Positions 1 to 13,902 of a stretch of 64,000 nt of DNA are shown piece after piece (the first letter of the stretch is position 1; each line of letters starts with the position of its first letter). The translations under genes and the position numbers were made by a program. The notes below the pieces were generated by a model. It saw only the letters and a list, made by a program, of their open reading frames with translations, searched no databases and was not told the DNA's origin. This DNA is from Humulus lupulus (lineage: Eukaryota > Streptophyta > Magnoliopsida > Rosales > Cannabaceae), in assembly GCF_963169125.1 (NCBI RefSeq), contig NC_084795.1, positions 190,004,214 through 190,068,213 on the forward strand, written 5' to 3'.

Positions 1-3000
1 TTTAAGTTAACTTCTAAGTTTTATGACCTGGTTATTTCCAGGGACTTAATTTGAAAACTTAGTTCGTGTTAACTTTTATCAATATCTCGTGCTCTTTAAG
101 AAAGACAACGATCAATCCATTTAAGTTAACTTCTAAGTTTTATGACCTGGTTATTTCCAGGAACTTAATTTGAAAAATTAGTTCTTGTTAATTATTATAG
201 TTATCTCGTGCTCTTTAAAAAATCAACGATCAATCGATTGAAGTTAACTTCTAAGTTTTATGACCTGGTTATTTCCAGGAATTTAATTTGAAAACTTAGT
301 TCGTGTTAACTTTTATCAATATCTCGTGCTCTTTAAGAAAAACAACGATCAATCGATTTTAGTTCACTTCTATGTTTTATGACCTGGTTATTTCCAGGAA
401 CTTAATTTGAAAACTTAGTTCGTGTAAACTTTTATCAATATCTCGTGCTCTTTAAGAAAAACAACGATCAATCGATTTAAGTTAACTTCTAAGTTTTATG
501 ACCTGGTTATTTCCAGGAACTTAATTTGAAAACTTAGTTTGTGTTAACTATTATCTATGTCTCGTGCTCTTTAAGAAAAACAACGATCAATCGATTTAAG
601 TTAACTTCTAAGATTTATGACCTGGTTATTTCTAGGGACTTAATTTGAAAACTTAGTTCGTGTTAACTTTTATCAATATCTCGTGCTCTTTAAGAAAAAC
701 AACGATCAATCCATTTAAGTTAACTTCTAAGTTTTATGACCTGGTTATTTCTAGGGACTTAATTTGAAAACTTAGTTCGTGTTAACTTTTATCAATATCT
801 CGTGCTCTTTAAGAAAAACAACGATCAATCCATTTAAGTTAACTTCTATGTTTTATGACCTGGTTATTTCCAGGAACTTAATTTGAAAACTTAGTTCGTG
901 TAAACTTTTATCAATATCTCGTGCTCTTTAAGAAAAACAACGATCAATCGATTTAAGTTAACTTCTAAGTTTTATGACCTGGTTATTTCCAGGAACTTAA
1001 TTTGAAAACTTAGTTTGTGTTAACTTTTATCTATGTCTCGTTCTCTTTAAGAAAAACAACGATCAATCGATTTAAGTTAACTTCTAAGATTTATGACCTG
1101 GTTATTTCTAGGGACTTAATTTGAAAACTTAGTTCGTGTTAACTTTTATCAATATCTCGTGCTCTTTAAGAAAAACAACGATCAATCCATTTAAGTTAAC
1201 TTCTAAGTTTTATGACCTGGTTATTTCCAGGAACTTAATTTGAAAAATTAGTTCGTGTTAATTATTATACTTATCTCGTGCTCTTTAAAAAGTCAACGAT
1301 CAATCGATTGAAGTTAACTTCTAAGTTTTATGACCTGGTTATTTCCAGGCATTTAATTTGAAAACTTAGTTCGTTTTAACTTTTATCAATATCTCGTGCT
1401 CTTTAAGAAAAACAACGATCAAACGATTTAAGTTAACTTCTAAGTATTATGACCTGGTTATTTCTAGGAACTTAATTTGAAAACTTACTTCGTGTTAACT
1501 TTTATCAATATCTCGTGCTCTTTAAGAAAAACAACGATCAATCGATTTAAGTTAACTTCTAAGTTTTATGACCTGGTTATTTCCAGGAACTTAATTTGAA
1601 AAATTAGTTCGTGTTAATTATTATACTTATTTCGTGCTCTTTAAAAAAACAACGATCAATCGATTGAAGTTAACTTCTAAGTTTTATGACCAGGTTATTT
1701 CCAGGAATTTAATTTGAAAACTTAGTTCGTGTTAACTTTTATCAATATCTCGTGCTCTTTTAGAAAAACAACGATCAATCGATTTAAGTTAACTTCTAAG
1801 TATTATGACCTGGTTATTTCTAGGAAATTAATTTGAAAACTTACTTCGTGTTAACTTTTATCAATATCTCGTGCTCTTTAAGAAAAACAACGATCAATCG
1901 ATTGAAGTTAACTTCTAAGTTTTATGACCTGGTTATTTCCAGGAACTTAATTTGAAAACTTAGTTCGTGTTAACTTTTATCAATATCTCGTGCTCTTTAA
2001 GAAAAACAACGATCAATCGATTTAAGTTAACTTCTAAGTTTTATGACCTGGTTATTTCCAGGAACTTAATTTGAAAACTTAGTTCGTGTTAACTTTTATC
2101 TATATCTCGTGCTCTTTAAGAAAAACAACGATCAATCGATTTAAGTTAACTTCTAAGTTTTATGACCTGGTTATTTCCAGGAACTTAATTTGAAAACTTA
2201 GTTCGTGTTAACTTTTATCAATGTCTCGTGCACTTTAAGAAAAACAACGATCAATCGATTTAAGTTAACTTCTAAGTTTTATGACCTGGTTATTTCTTGG
2301 AACTTAATTTGAAAACTTAGTTCGTGTTAAATTTTATCAATATCTCGTGCTCTTTAAGAAAAACTACAATCTATCGATTTAAGTTCACTTCTATGTTTTA
2401 TGACCTGGTTATTTCAAGGAACTTAATTTGAAAACTTAGTTCGTGTTAACTTTTATCAATATCTCGTGCTCTTTAAGAAAAACAACGATCAATCGATTTA
2501 AGTTAACTTCTAAGTTTTATGACCTGGTTATTTCCAGGGACTTAATTTGAAAACTTAGTTCGTGTTAACTTTTATCAATATCTCGTGCTCTTTAAGAAAG
2601 ACAACGATCAATCCATTTAAGTTAACTTCTAAGTTTTATGACCTGGTTATTTCCAGGAACTTAATTTGAAAAATTAGTTCTTGTTAATTATTATAGGTAT
2701 CTCGTGCTCTTTAAAAAATCAACGATCAATCGATTGAAGTTAACTTCTAAGTTTTATGACCTGGTTATTTCCAGGAATTTAATTTGAAAACTTAGTTCGT
2801 GTTAACTTTTATCAATATCTCGTGCTCTTTAAGAAAAACAACGATCAATCGATTTTAGTTCACTTCTATGTTTTATGACCTGGTTATTTCCAGGAACTTA
2901 ATTTGAAAACTTAGTTCGTGTAAACTTTTATCAATATCTCGTGCTCTTTAAGAAAAACAACGATCAATCGATTTAAGTTAACTTCTAAGTTTTATGACCT

Positions 3001-4752
3001 GGTTATTTCCAGGAACTTAATTTGAAAACTTAGTTTGTGTTAACTATTATCTATGTCTCGTGCTCTTTAAGAAAAACAACGATCAATCGATTTAAGTTAA
3101 CTTCTAAGATTTATGACCTGGTTATTTCTAGGGACTTAATTTGAAAACTTAGTTCGTGTTAACTTTTATCAATATCTCGTGCTCTTTAAGAAAAACAACG
3201 ATCAATCCATTTAAGTTAACTTCTAAGTTTTATGACCTGGTTATTTCCAGGAACTTAATTTGAAAAATTAGTTCGTGTTAATTATTATACTTATCTCGTG
3301 CTCTTTAAAAAGTCAACGATCAATCGATTGAAGTTAACTTCTAAGTTTTATGACCTGGTTATTTCCAGGCATTTAATTTGAAAACTTAGTTCGTTTTAAC
3401 TTTTATCAATATCTCGTGCTCTTTAAGAAAAACAACGATCAAACGATTTAAGTTAACTTCTAAGTATTATGACCTGGTTATTTCTAGGAACTTAATTTGA
3501 AAACTTACTTCGTGTTAACTTTTATCAATATCTCGTGCTCTTTAAGAAAAACAACGATCAATCGATTTAAGTTAACTTCTAAGTTTTATGACCTGGTTAT
3601 TTCCAGGAACTTAATTTGAAAAATTAGTTCGTGTTAATTATTATACTTATTTCGTGCTCTTTAAAAAAACAACGATCAATCGATTGAAGTTAACTTCTAA
3701 GTTTTATGACCAGGTTATTTCCAGGAATTTAATTTGAAAACTTAGTTCGTGTTAACTTTTATCAATATCTCGTGCTCTTTAAGAAAAACAACGATCAATC
3801 GATTTAAGTTAACTTCTAAGTATTATGACCTGGTTATTTCTAGGAAATTAATTTGAAAACTTACTTCGTGTTAACTTTTATCAATATCTCGTGCTCTTTA
3901 AGAAAAACAACGATCAATCGATTGAAGTTAACTTCTAAGTTTTATGACCTGGTTATTTCCAGGAACTTAATTTGAAAACTTAGTTCGTGTTAACTTTTAT
4001 CAATATCTCGTGCTCTTTAAGAAAAACAACGATCAATCGATTTAAGTTAACTTCTAAGTTTTATGACCTGGTTATTTCCAGGAACTTAATTTGAAAACTT
4101 AGTTCGTGTTAACTTTTATCTATATCTCGTGCTCTTTAAGAAAAACAACGATCAATCGATTTAAGTTAACTTCTAAGTTTTATGACCTGGTTATTTCCAG
4201 GAACTTAATTTGAAAACTTAGTTCGTGTTAACTTTTATCAATGTCTCGTGCACTTTAAGAAAAACAACGATCAATCGATTTAAGTTAACTTCTAAGTTTT
4301 ATGACCTGGTTATTTCTTGGAACTTAATTTGAAAACTTAGTTCGTGTTAAATTTTATCAATATCTCGTGCTCTTTAAGAAAAACTACAATCAATCGATTT
4401 AAGTTCACTTCTATGTTTTATGACCTGGTTATTTCAAGGAACTTAATTTGAAAACTTAGTTCGTGTTAACTTTTATCAATATCTCGTGCTCTTTAAGAAA
4501 AACAACGATCAATCGATTTAAGTTAACTTCTAAGTTTTATGACCTGGTTATTTCCAGGGACTTAATTTGAAAACTTAGTTCGTGTTAACTTTTATCAATA
4601 TCTCGTGCTCTTTAAGAAAGACAACGATCAATCCATTTAAGTTAACTTCTAAGTTTTATGACCTGGTTATTTCCAGGAACTTAATTTGAAAAATTAGTTC
4701 TTGTTAATTATTATACTTATCTCGTGCTCTTTAAAAAATCAACGATCAATCG
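1..4752. repeat. Higher-order repeat, 17-monomer (about 2020 bp) unit
   Basis: Copy 1 is 1-2496, copy 2 is 2497-4516, and a partial third copy starts at 4517; each begins with the monomer type carrying CCAGGGACTT, AAGAAAGAC and CAATCCAT. Copy 2 to copy 3 is 2020 bp (17 monomers). Copy 1 is 476 bp longer because four monomers at about 601-1076 are a local insertion: 1-600 match 2497-3096 and 1077-2496 match 3097-4516. Differences between copies are few, for instance an isolated base change in the shared CAAT/CTAT positions, so the duplication is recent compared with monomer divergence. Confidence 0.85.
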
Positions 4753-5584
4753 ATTGAAGTTAACTTCTAAGTTTTATGACCTGGTTATTTCCAGGAACTT
4801 AATTTGAAAACTTAGTTCGTGTTAACTTTTATCAATATCTCGTGCTCTTTAAGAAAAACAACGATCAATCGATTTAAGTTAACTTCTAAGTTTTATGACC
4901 TGGTTATTTCCAGGAACTTAATTTGAAAACTTAGTTCGTGTTAACTTTTATCTATATCTCGTGCTCTTTAAGAAAAACAACGATCAATCGATTTAAGTTA
5001 ACTTCTAAGTTTTATGACCTGGTTATTTCCAGGAACTTAATTTGAAAACTTAGTTCGTGTTAACTTTTATCAATGTCTCGTGCACTTTAAGAAAAACAAC
5101 GATCAATCGATTTAAGTTAACTTCTAAGTTTTATGACCTGGTTATTTCTTGGAACTTAATTTGAAAACTTAGTTCGTGTTAAATTTTATCAATATCTCGT
5201 GCTCTTTAAGAAAAACTACAATCAATCGATTTAAGTTCACTTCTATGTTTTATGACCTGGTTATTTCAAGGAACTTAATTTGAAAACTTAGTTCGTGTTA
5301 ACTTTTATCAATATCTCGTGCTCTTTAAGAAAAACAACGATCAATCGATTTAAGTTAACTTCTAAGTTTTATGACCTGGTTATTTCCAGGGACTTAATTT
5401 GAAAACTTAGTTCGTGTTAACTTTTATCAATATCTCGTGCTCTTTAAGAAAGACAACGATCAATCCATTTAAGTTAACTTCTAAGTTTTATGACCTGGTT
5501 ATTTCCAGGAACTTAATTTGAAAAATTAGTTCTTGTTAATTATTATACTTATCTCGTGCTCTTTAAAAAATCAACGATCAATCG
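3921..5584. repeat. Higher-order repeat, 7-monomer (832 bp) tandem duplication
   Basis: Segment 3921-4752 recurs at 4753-5584. Diagnostic variants line up at +832: the rare TTTCTTGG monomer ending at 4320 recurs at 5152, and the ATTGAAG joint at 3921 recurs at 4753 and again at 5585, after which the order changes. 832 bp is seven monomers, one of them 118 bp. The duplication begins inside the third partial copy of the 17-monomer unit, so it was layered on top of it. Confidence 0.85.
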
Positions 5585-6180
5585 ATTGAAGTTAACTTCT
5601 AAGTTTTATGACCTGGTTATTTCCAGGAATTTAATTTGAAAACTTAGTTCGTGTTAACTTTTATCAATCTCTCGTGCTCTTTAAGAAAAACAACGATCAA
5701 TCGATTTAAGTTAACTTCTAAGTATTATGACCTGGTTATTTCTAGGAACTTAATTTGAAAACTTACTTCGTGTTAACTTTTATCAATATCTCGTGCTCCT
5801 TAAGAAAAACAACGATCAATCGATTTAAGTAAACTTCTAAGTTTTATGACCTGGTTATTTCCAGGAACTTAATTTGAAAACTTAGTTCGTGTTAACTTTT
5901 ATCAATATCTCGTGCTCTTTAAGAAAAACAACGATCAATCGATTTAAGTTAACTTTTAAGTATTATGACCTGGTTATTTCTAGGAACTTAATTTGAAAAC
6001 TTACTTCGTGTTAACTTTTATCAATATCTCGTGCTCTTTAAGAAAAACGACGATCAATCGATTTAAGTTAACTTCTAAGTTTTATGACCTGGTTATTTCC
6101 AGGAACTTAATTTGAAAACTTAGTTCGTGTTAACTTTTATCAATATCTCGTGCTCTTTAAGAAAAACAACGATCAATCGA

Positions 6181-7965
6181 TTTAAATTAACTTCTATGTT
6201 TTATGACCTGGTTATTTCCAGGAACTTAATTTGAAAACTTAGTTCGTGTTAACTATTATCAATATCTTGTGCTCTTTAAGAAAAACAACGATCAATCGAT
6301 TTAAGTTAACTTCTAAGTTTTATGACCTGGTTATTTCCAGGAACTTAATTTGAAAACTTAGTTCGTGTAAACTTTTATCAATATCTCGTGCTCTTTAAGA
6401 AAAACAACGATCAATCGATTTAAGTTCACTTCTATGTTTTATGACCTGGTTATTTCCAGGAACTTAATTTGAAAACTTAGTTCGTGTAAACTTTTATCAA
6501 TATCTCGTGCTCTTTAAGAAAAACAACGATCAATCGATTTATGTTAACTTCTAAGTTTTATGACCTGGTTATTTCCAGGAACTTAATTTGAAAACTTAGT
6601 TCGTGTTAACTTTTATCTATATCTCGTGCTCTTTAAGAAAAACAACGATCAATCGATTTAAGTTAACTTCTAAGTTTTATTACCTGGTTATTTCTAGGGA
6701 CTTAATTTGAAAACTTAGTTCGTGTTAACTTTTATCAATATCTCGTGCTCTTTAAGAAAAACAACGATCAATCGATTTAAATTAACTTCTATGTTTTATG
6801 ACCTGGTTATTTCCAGGAACTTAATTTGAAAACTTAGTTCGTGTTAACTATTATCAATATCTTGTGCTCTTTAAGAAAAACAACGATCAATCGATTTAAG
6901 TTAACTTCTAAGTTTTATGACCTGGTTATTTCCAGGAACTTAATTTGAAAACTTAGTTCGTGTAAACTTTTATCAATATCTCGTGCTCTTTAAGAAAAAC
7001 AACGATCAATCGATTTAAGTTCACTTCTATGTTTTATGACCTGGTTATTTCCAGGAACTTAATTTGAAAACTTAGTTCGTGTAAACTTTTATCAATATCT
7101 CGTGCTCTTTAAGAAAAACAACGATCAATCGATTTAAGTTAACTTCTAAGTTTTATGACCTGGTTATTTCCAGGAACTTAATTTGAAAACTTAGTTCGTG
7201 TTAACTTTTATCTATATCTCGTGCTCTTTAAGAAAAACAACGATCAATCGATTTAAGTTAACTTCTAAGTTTTATTACCTGGTTATTTCTAGGGACTTAA
7301 TTTGAAAACTTAGTTCGTGTTAACTTTTATCAATATCTCGTGCTCTTTAAGAAAAACAACGATCAATCGATTTAAATTAACTTCTATGTTTTATGACCTG
7401 GTTATTTCCAGGAACTTAATTTGAAAACTTAGTTTGTGTTAACTATTATCAATATCTCGTGCTCTTTAAGAAAAACAACGATCAATCGATTTAAGTTAAC
7501 TTCTAAGTTTTATGACCTGGTTATTTCCAGGAACTTAATTTGAAAACTTAGTTCGTGTAAACTTTTATCAATATCTCGTGCTCTTTAAGAAAAACAACGA
7601 TCAATCGATTTAAGTTCACTTCTATGTTTTATGACCTGGTTATTTCCAGGAACTTAATTTGAAAACTTAGTTCGTGTAAACTTTTATCAATTTCTCGTGC
7701 TCTTTAAGAAAAACAACGATCAATCGATTTAAGTTAACTTCTAAGTTTTATGACCTGGTTATTTCCAGGAACTTAATTTGAAAACTTAGTTCGTGTTAAC
7801 TTTTATCTATGTCTCGTGCTCTTTAAGAAAAACAACGATCAATCGATTTAAGTTAACTTCTAAGATTTATGACCTGGTTATTTCTAGGGACTTAATTTGA
7901 AAACTTAGTTCGTGTTAACTTTTATCAATATCTCGTGCTCTTTAAGAAAAACAACGATCAATCCA
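6181..7965. repeat. Higher-order repeat, 5-monomer (595 bp) unit, three copies
   Basis: The variant start TTTAAATTAACTTCTATG occurs at 6181, 6776 and 7371, exactly 595 bp (5 x 119) apart. The unit order is TTTAAATTAAC type, GTGTAAAC type, TTCACTTCTATG type, CTATATCTCG type, and a TTATTACCTGG type that also has TCTAGGGAC. The first two copies are nearly the same; the third diverges in its last two monomers, where it carries CTATGTCTCG and AAGATTTATG instead. The TTATTACCTGG mutation appears confined to about 6.6-13.1 kb, so this unit expanded locally. Confidence 0.85.
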
Positions 7966-10900
7966 TTTAAGTTAACTTCTAAGTTTTATGACCTGGTTAT
8001 TTCCAGGAACTTAATTTGAAAAATTAGTTCGTGTTAATTATTATACTTATCTCGTGCTCTTTAAAAAGTCAACGATCAATCGATTGAAGTTAACTTCTAA
8101 GTTTTATGACCTGGTTATTTCCAGGAATTTAATTTGAAACCTTAGTTCGTGTTAACTTTTATCAATATCTCGTGCTCTTTAAGAAAAACAACGATCAATC
8201 GATTTAAGTTAACTTCTAAGTATTATGACCTGGTTATTTCTAGGAACTTAATTTGAAAACTTACTTCGTGTTAACTTTTATCAATATCTCGTGCTCCTTA
8301 AGAAAAACAACGATCAATCGATTTAAGTAAACTTCTAAGTTTTATGACCTGGTTATTTCCAGGAACTTAATTTGAAAACTTAGTTCGTGTTAACTTTTAT
8401 CAATATCTCGTGCTCTTTAAGAAAAACAACGATCAATCGATTTAAGTTAACTTTTAAGTATTATGACCTGGTTATTTCTAGGAACTTAATTTGAAAACTT
8501 ACTTCGTGTTAACTTTTATCAATATCTCGTGCTCTATAAGAAAAACGACGATCAATCGATTTAAGTTAACTTCTAAGTTTTATGACCTGGTTATTTCCAG
8601 GAACTTAATTTGAAAACTTAGTTCGTGTTAACTTTTATCAATATCTCGTGCTCTTTAAGAAAAACAACGATCAATCGATTTAAATTAACTTCTATGTTTT
8701 ATGACCTGGTTATTTCCAGGAACTTAATTTGAAAACTTAGTTCGTGTTAACTATTATCAATATCTTGTGCTCTTTAAGAAAAACAACGATCAATCGATTT
8801 AAGTTAACTTCTAAGTTTTATGACCTGGTTATTTCCAGGAACTTAATTTGAAAACTTAGTTCGTGTAAACTTTTATCAATATCTCGTGCTCTTTAAGAAA
8901 AACAACGATCAATCGATTTAAGTTCACTTCTATGTTTTATGACCTGGTTATTTCCAGGAACTTAATTTGAAAACTTAGTTCGTGTAAACTTTTATCAATA
9001 TCTCGTGCTCTTTAAGAAAAACAACGATCAATCGATTTAAGTTAACTTCTAAGTTTTATGACCTGGTTATTTCCAGGAACTTAATTTGAAAACTTAGTTC
9101 GTGTTAACTTTTATCTATATCTCGTGCTCTTTAAGAAAAACAACGATCAATCGATTTAAGTTAACTTCTAAGTTTTATTACCTGGTTATTTCTAGGGACT
9201 TAATTTGAAAACTTAGTTCGTGTTAACTTTTATCAATATCTCGTGCTCTTTAAGAAAAACAACGATCAATCGATTTAAATTAACTTCTATGTTTTATGAC
9301 CTGGTTATTTCCAGGAACTTAATTTGAAAACTTAGTTTGTGTTAACTATTATCAATATCTCGTGCTCTTTAAGAAAAACAACGATCAATCGATTTAAGTT
9401 AACTTCTAAGTTTTATGACCTGGTTATTTCCAGGAACTTAATTTGAAAACTTAGTTCGTGTAAACTTTTATCAATATCTCGTGCTCTTTAAGAAAAACAA
9501 CGATCAATCGATTTAAGTTCACTTCTATGTTTTATGACCTGGTTATTTCCAGGAACTTAATTTGAAAACTTAGTTCGTGTAAACTTTTATCAATTTCTCG
9601 TGCTCTTTAAGAAAAACAACGATCAATCGATTTAAGTTAACTTCTAAGTTTTATGACCTGGTTATTTCCAGGAACTTAATTTGAAAACTTAGTTCGTGTT
9701 AACTTTTATCTATGTCTCGTGCTCTTTAAGAAAAACAACGATCAATCGATTTAAGTTAACTTCTAAGATTTATGACCTGGTTATTTCTAGGGACTTAATT
9801 TGAAAACTTAGTTCGTGTTAACTTTTATCAATATCTCGTGCTCTTTAAGAAAAACAACGATCAATCCATTTAAGTTAACTTCTAAGTTTTATGACCTGGT
9901 TATTTCCAGGAACTTAATTTGAAAAATTAGTTCGTGTTAATTATTATACTTATCTCGTGCTCTTTAAAAAGTCAACGATCAATCGATTGAAGTTAACTTC
10001 TAAGTTTTATGACCTGGTTATTTCCAGGCATTTAATTTGAAAACTTAGTTCGTTTTAACTTTTATCAATATCTCGTGCTCTTTAAGAAAAACAACGATCA
10101 ATCGATTTAAGTTAACTTCTAATTTTTATGACCTGGTTATTTCCAGGAACTTAATTTGAAAACTTAGTTCGTGTAAACTTTTATCAATATCTCGTGCTCT
10201 TTAAGAAAAACAACGATCAATCGATTTAAGTTCACTTCTATGTTTTATGACCTGGTTATTTCCAGGAACTTAATTTGAAAACTTAGTTCGTGTAAACTTT
10301 TATCAATATCTCGTGCTCTTTAAGAAAAACAACGATCAATCGATTTATGTTAACTTCTAAGTTTTATGACCTGGTTATTTCCAGGAACTTAATTTGAAAA
10401 CTTAGTTCGTGTTAACTTTTATCTATATCTCGTGCTCTTTAAGAAAAACAACGATCAATCGATTTAAGTTAACTTCTAAGTTTTATTACCTGGTTATTTC
10501 TAGGGACTTAATTTGAAAACTTAGTTCGTGTTAACTTTTATCAATATCTCGTGCTCTTTAAGAAAAACAACGATCAATCCATTTAAGTTAACTTCTAAGT
10601 TTTATGACCTGGTTATTTCCAGGAACTTAATTTGAAAAATTAGTTCGTGTTAATTATTATACTTATCTCGTGCTCTTTAAAAAGTCAACGATCAATCGAT
10701 TGAAGTTAACTTCTAAGTTTTATGACCTGGTTATTTCCAGGAATTTAATTTGAAACCTTAGTTCGTGTTAACTTTTATCAATATCTCGTGCTCTTTAAGA
10801 AAAACAACGATCAATCGATTTAAGTTAACTTCTAAGTATTATGACCTGGTTATTTCTAGGAACTTAATTTGAAAACTTACTTCGTGTTAACTTTTATCAA

Positions 10901-13900
10901 TATCTCGTGCTCCTTAAGAAAAACAACGATCAATCGATTTAAGTAAACTTCTAAGTTTTATGACCTGGTTATTTCCAGGAACTTAATTTGAAAACTTAGT
11001 TCGTGTTAACTTTTATCTATATCTCGTGCTCTTTAAGAAAAACAACGATCAATCGATTTAAGTTAACTTCTAAGTTTTATTACCTGGTTATTTCTAGGGA
11101 CTTAATTTGAAAACTTAGTTCGTGTTAACTTTTATCAATATCTCGTGCTCTTTAAGAAAAACAACGATCAATCGATTTAAATTAACTTCTATGTTTTATG
11201 ACCTGGTTATTTCCAGGAACTTAATTTGAAAACTTAGTTTGTGTTAACTATTATCAATATCTCGTGCTCTTTAAGAAAAACAACGATCAATCGATTTAAG
11301 TTAACTTCTAAGTTTTATGACCTGGTTATTTCCAGGAACTTAATTTGAAAACTTAGTTCGTGTAAACTTTTATCAATATCTCGTGCTCTTTAAGAAAAAC
11401 AACGATCAATCGATTTAAGTTCACTTCTATGTTTTATGACCTGGTTATTTCCAGGAACTTAATTTGAAAACTTAGTTCGTGTAAACTTTTATCAATTTCT
11501 CGTGCTCTTTAAGAAAAACAACGATCAATCGATTTAAGTTAACTTCTAAGTTTTATGACCTGGTTATTTCCAGGAACTTAATTTGAAAACTTAGTTCGTG
11601 TTAACTTTTATCTATGTCTCGTGCTCTTTAAGAAAAACAACGATCAATCGATTTAAGTTAACTTCTAAGATTTATGACCTGGTTATTTCTAGGGACTTAA
11701 TTTGAAAACTTAGTTCGTGTTAACTTTTATCAATATCTCGTGCTCTTTAAGAAAAACAACGATCAATCCATTTAAGTTAACTTCTAAGTTTTATGACCTG
11801 GTTATTTCCAGGAACTTAATTTGAAAAATTAGTTCGTGTTAATTATTATACTTATCTCGTGCTCTTTAAAAAGTCAACGATCAATCGATTGAAGTTAACT
11901 TCTAAGTTTTATGACCTGGTTATTTCCAGGAATTTAATTTGAAACCTTAGTTCGTGTTAACTTTTATCAATATCTCGTGCTCTTTAAGAAAAACAACGAT
12001 CAATCGATTTAAGTTAACTTCTAAGTATTATGACCTGGTTATTTCTAGGAACTTAATTTGAAAACTTACTTCGTGTTAACTTTTATCAATATCTCGTGCT
12101 CCTTAAGAAAAACAACGATCAATCGATTTAAGTAAACTTCTAAGTTTTATGACCTGGTTATTTCCAGGAACTTAATTTGAAAACTTAGTTCGTGTTAACT
12201 TTTATCAATATCTCGTGCTCTTTAAGAAAAACAACGATCAATCGATTTAAGTTAACTTTTAAGTATTATGACCTGGTTATTTCTAGGAACTTAATTTGAA
12301 AACTTACTTCGTGTTAACTTTTATCAATATCTCGTGCTCTATAAGAAAAACGACGATCAATCGATTTAAGTTAACTTCTAAGTTTTATGACCTGGTTATT
12401 TCCAGGAACTTAATTTGAAAACTTAGTTCGTGTTAACTTTTATCAATATCTCGTGCTCTTTAAGAAAAACAACGATCAATCGATTTAAATTAACTTCTAT
12501 GTTTTATGACCTGGTTATTTCCAGGAACTTAATTTGAAAACTTAGTTCGTGTTAACTATTATCAATATCTTGTGCTCTTTAAGAAAAACAACGATCAATC
12601 GATTTAAGTTAACTTCTAAGTTTTATGACCTGGTTATTTCCAGGAACTTAATTTGAAAACTTAGTTCGTGTAAACTTTTATCAATATCTCGTGCTCTTTA
12701 AGAAAAACAACGATCAATCGATTTAAGTTCACTTCTATGTTTTATGACCTGGTTATTTCCAGGAACTTAATTTGAAAACTTAGTTCGTGTAAACTTTTAT
12801 CAATATCTCGTGCTCTTTAAGAAAAACAACGATCAATCGATTTAAGTTAACTTCTAAGTTTTATGACCTGGTTATTTCCAGGAACTTAATTTGAAAACTT
12901 AGTTCGTGTTAACTTTTATCTATATCTCGTGCTCTTTAAGAAAAACAACGATCAATCGATTTAAGTTAACTTCTAAGTTTTATTACCTGGTTATTTCTAG
13001 GGACTTAATTTGAAAACTTAGTTCGTGTTAACTTTTATCAATATCTCGTGCTCTTTAAGAAAAACAACGATCAATCGATTTAAATTAACTTCTATGTTTT
13101 ATGACCTGGTTATTTCCAGGAACTTAATTTGAAAACTTAGTTTGTGTTAACTATTATCAATATCTCGTGCTCTTTAAGAAAAACAACGATCAATCGATTT
13201 AAGTTAACTTCTAAGTTTTATGACCTGGTTATTTCCAGGAACTTAATTTGAAAACTTAGTTCGTGTAAACTTTTATCAATATCTCGTGCTCTTTAAGAAA
13301 AACAACGATCAATCGATTTAAGTTCACTTCTATGTTTTATGACCTGGTTATTTCCAGGAACTTAATTTGAAAACTTAGTTCGTGTAAACTTTTATCAATT
13401 TCTCGTGCTCTTTAAGAAAAACAACGATCAATCGATTTAAGTTAACTTCTAAGTTTTATGACCTGGTTATTTCCAGGAACTTAATTTGAAAACTTAGTTC
13501 GTGTTAACTTTTATCTATGTCTCGTGCTCTTTAAGAAAAACAACGATCAATCGATTTAAGTTAACTTCTAAGATTTATGACCTGGTTATTTCTAGGGACT
13601 TAATTTGAAAACTTAGTTCGTGTTAACTTTTATCAATATCTCGTGCTCTTTAAGAAAAACAACGATCAATCCATTTAAGTTAACTTCTAAGTTTTATGAC
13701 CTGGTTATTTCCAGGAACTTAATTTGAAAAATTAGTTCGTGTTAATTATTATACTTATCTCGTGCTCTTTAAAAAGTCAACGATCAATCGATTGAAGTTA
13801 ACTTCTAAGTTTTATGACCTGGTTATTTCCAGGCATTTAATTTGAAAACTTAGTTCGTTTTAACTTTTATCAATATCTCGTGCTCTTTAAGAAAAACAAC

Positions 13901-13902
13901 GA
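7133..13902. repeat. Large segmental duplication in the array, offset 3805 bp (32 monomers)
   Basis: About 7133-10097 reappears at about 10938-13902. Rare markers align at +3805: TTATTACCTGG (TACCTGG at 7276 and 11081), CTCTATAAG with AACGACG (8531 and 12336), TTTAAATTAAC (8679 and 12484; 9274 and 13079), and the GGCATTT monomer (10028 and 13833). Beyond 10097 and 13902 the monomer order differs (AATTTTTATG against CAAACGATT). At the left edge the matching monomers already differ by one base (AAGTTAAC against AAGTAAAC). The boundaries are read by eye and may be off by part of a monomer. Confidence 0.75.

Noticed and set aside
1..119. Monomer as an ancient dimer of about 60 bp, because GTTAACTT occurs twice per monomer about 62 bp apart
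   Set aside because: Beyond the eight shared bases the two halves do not align convincingly.
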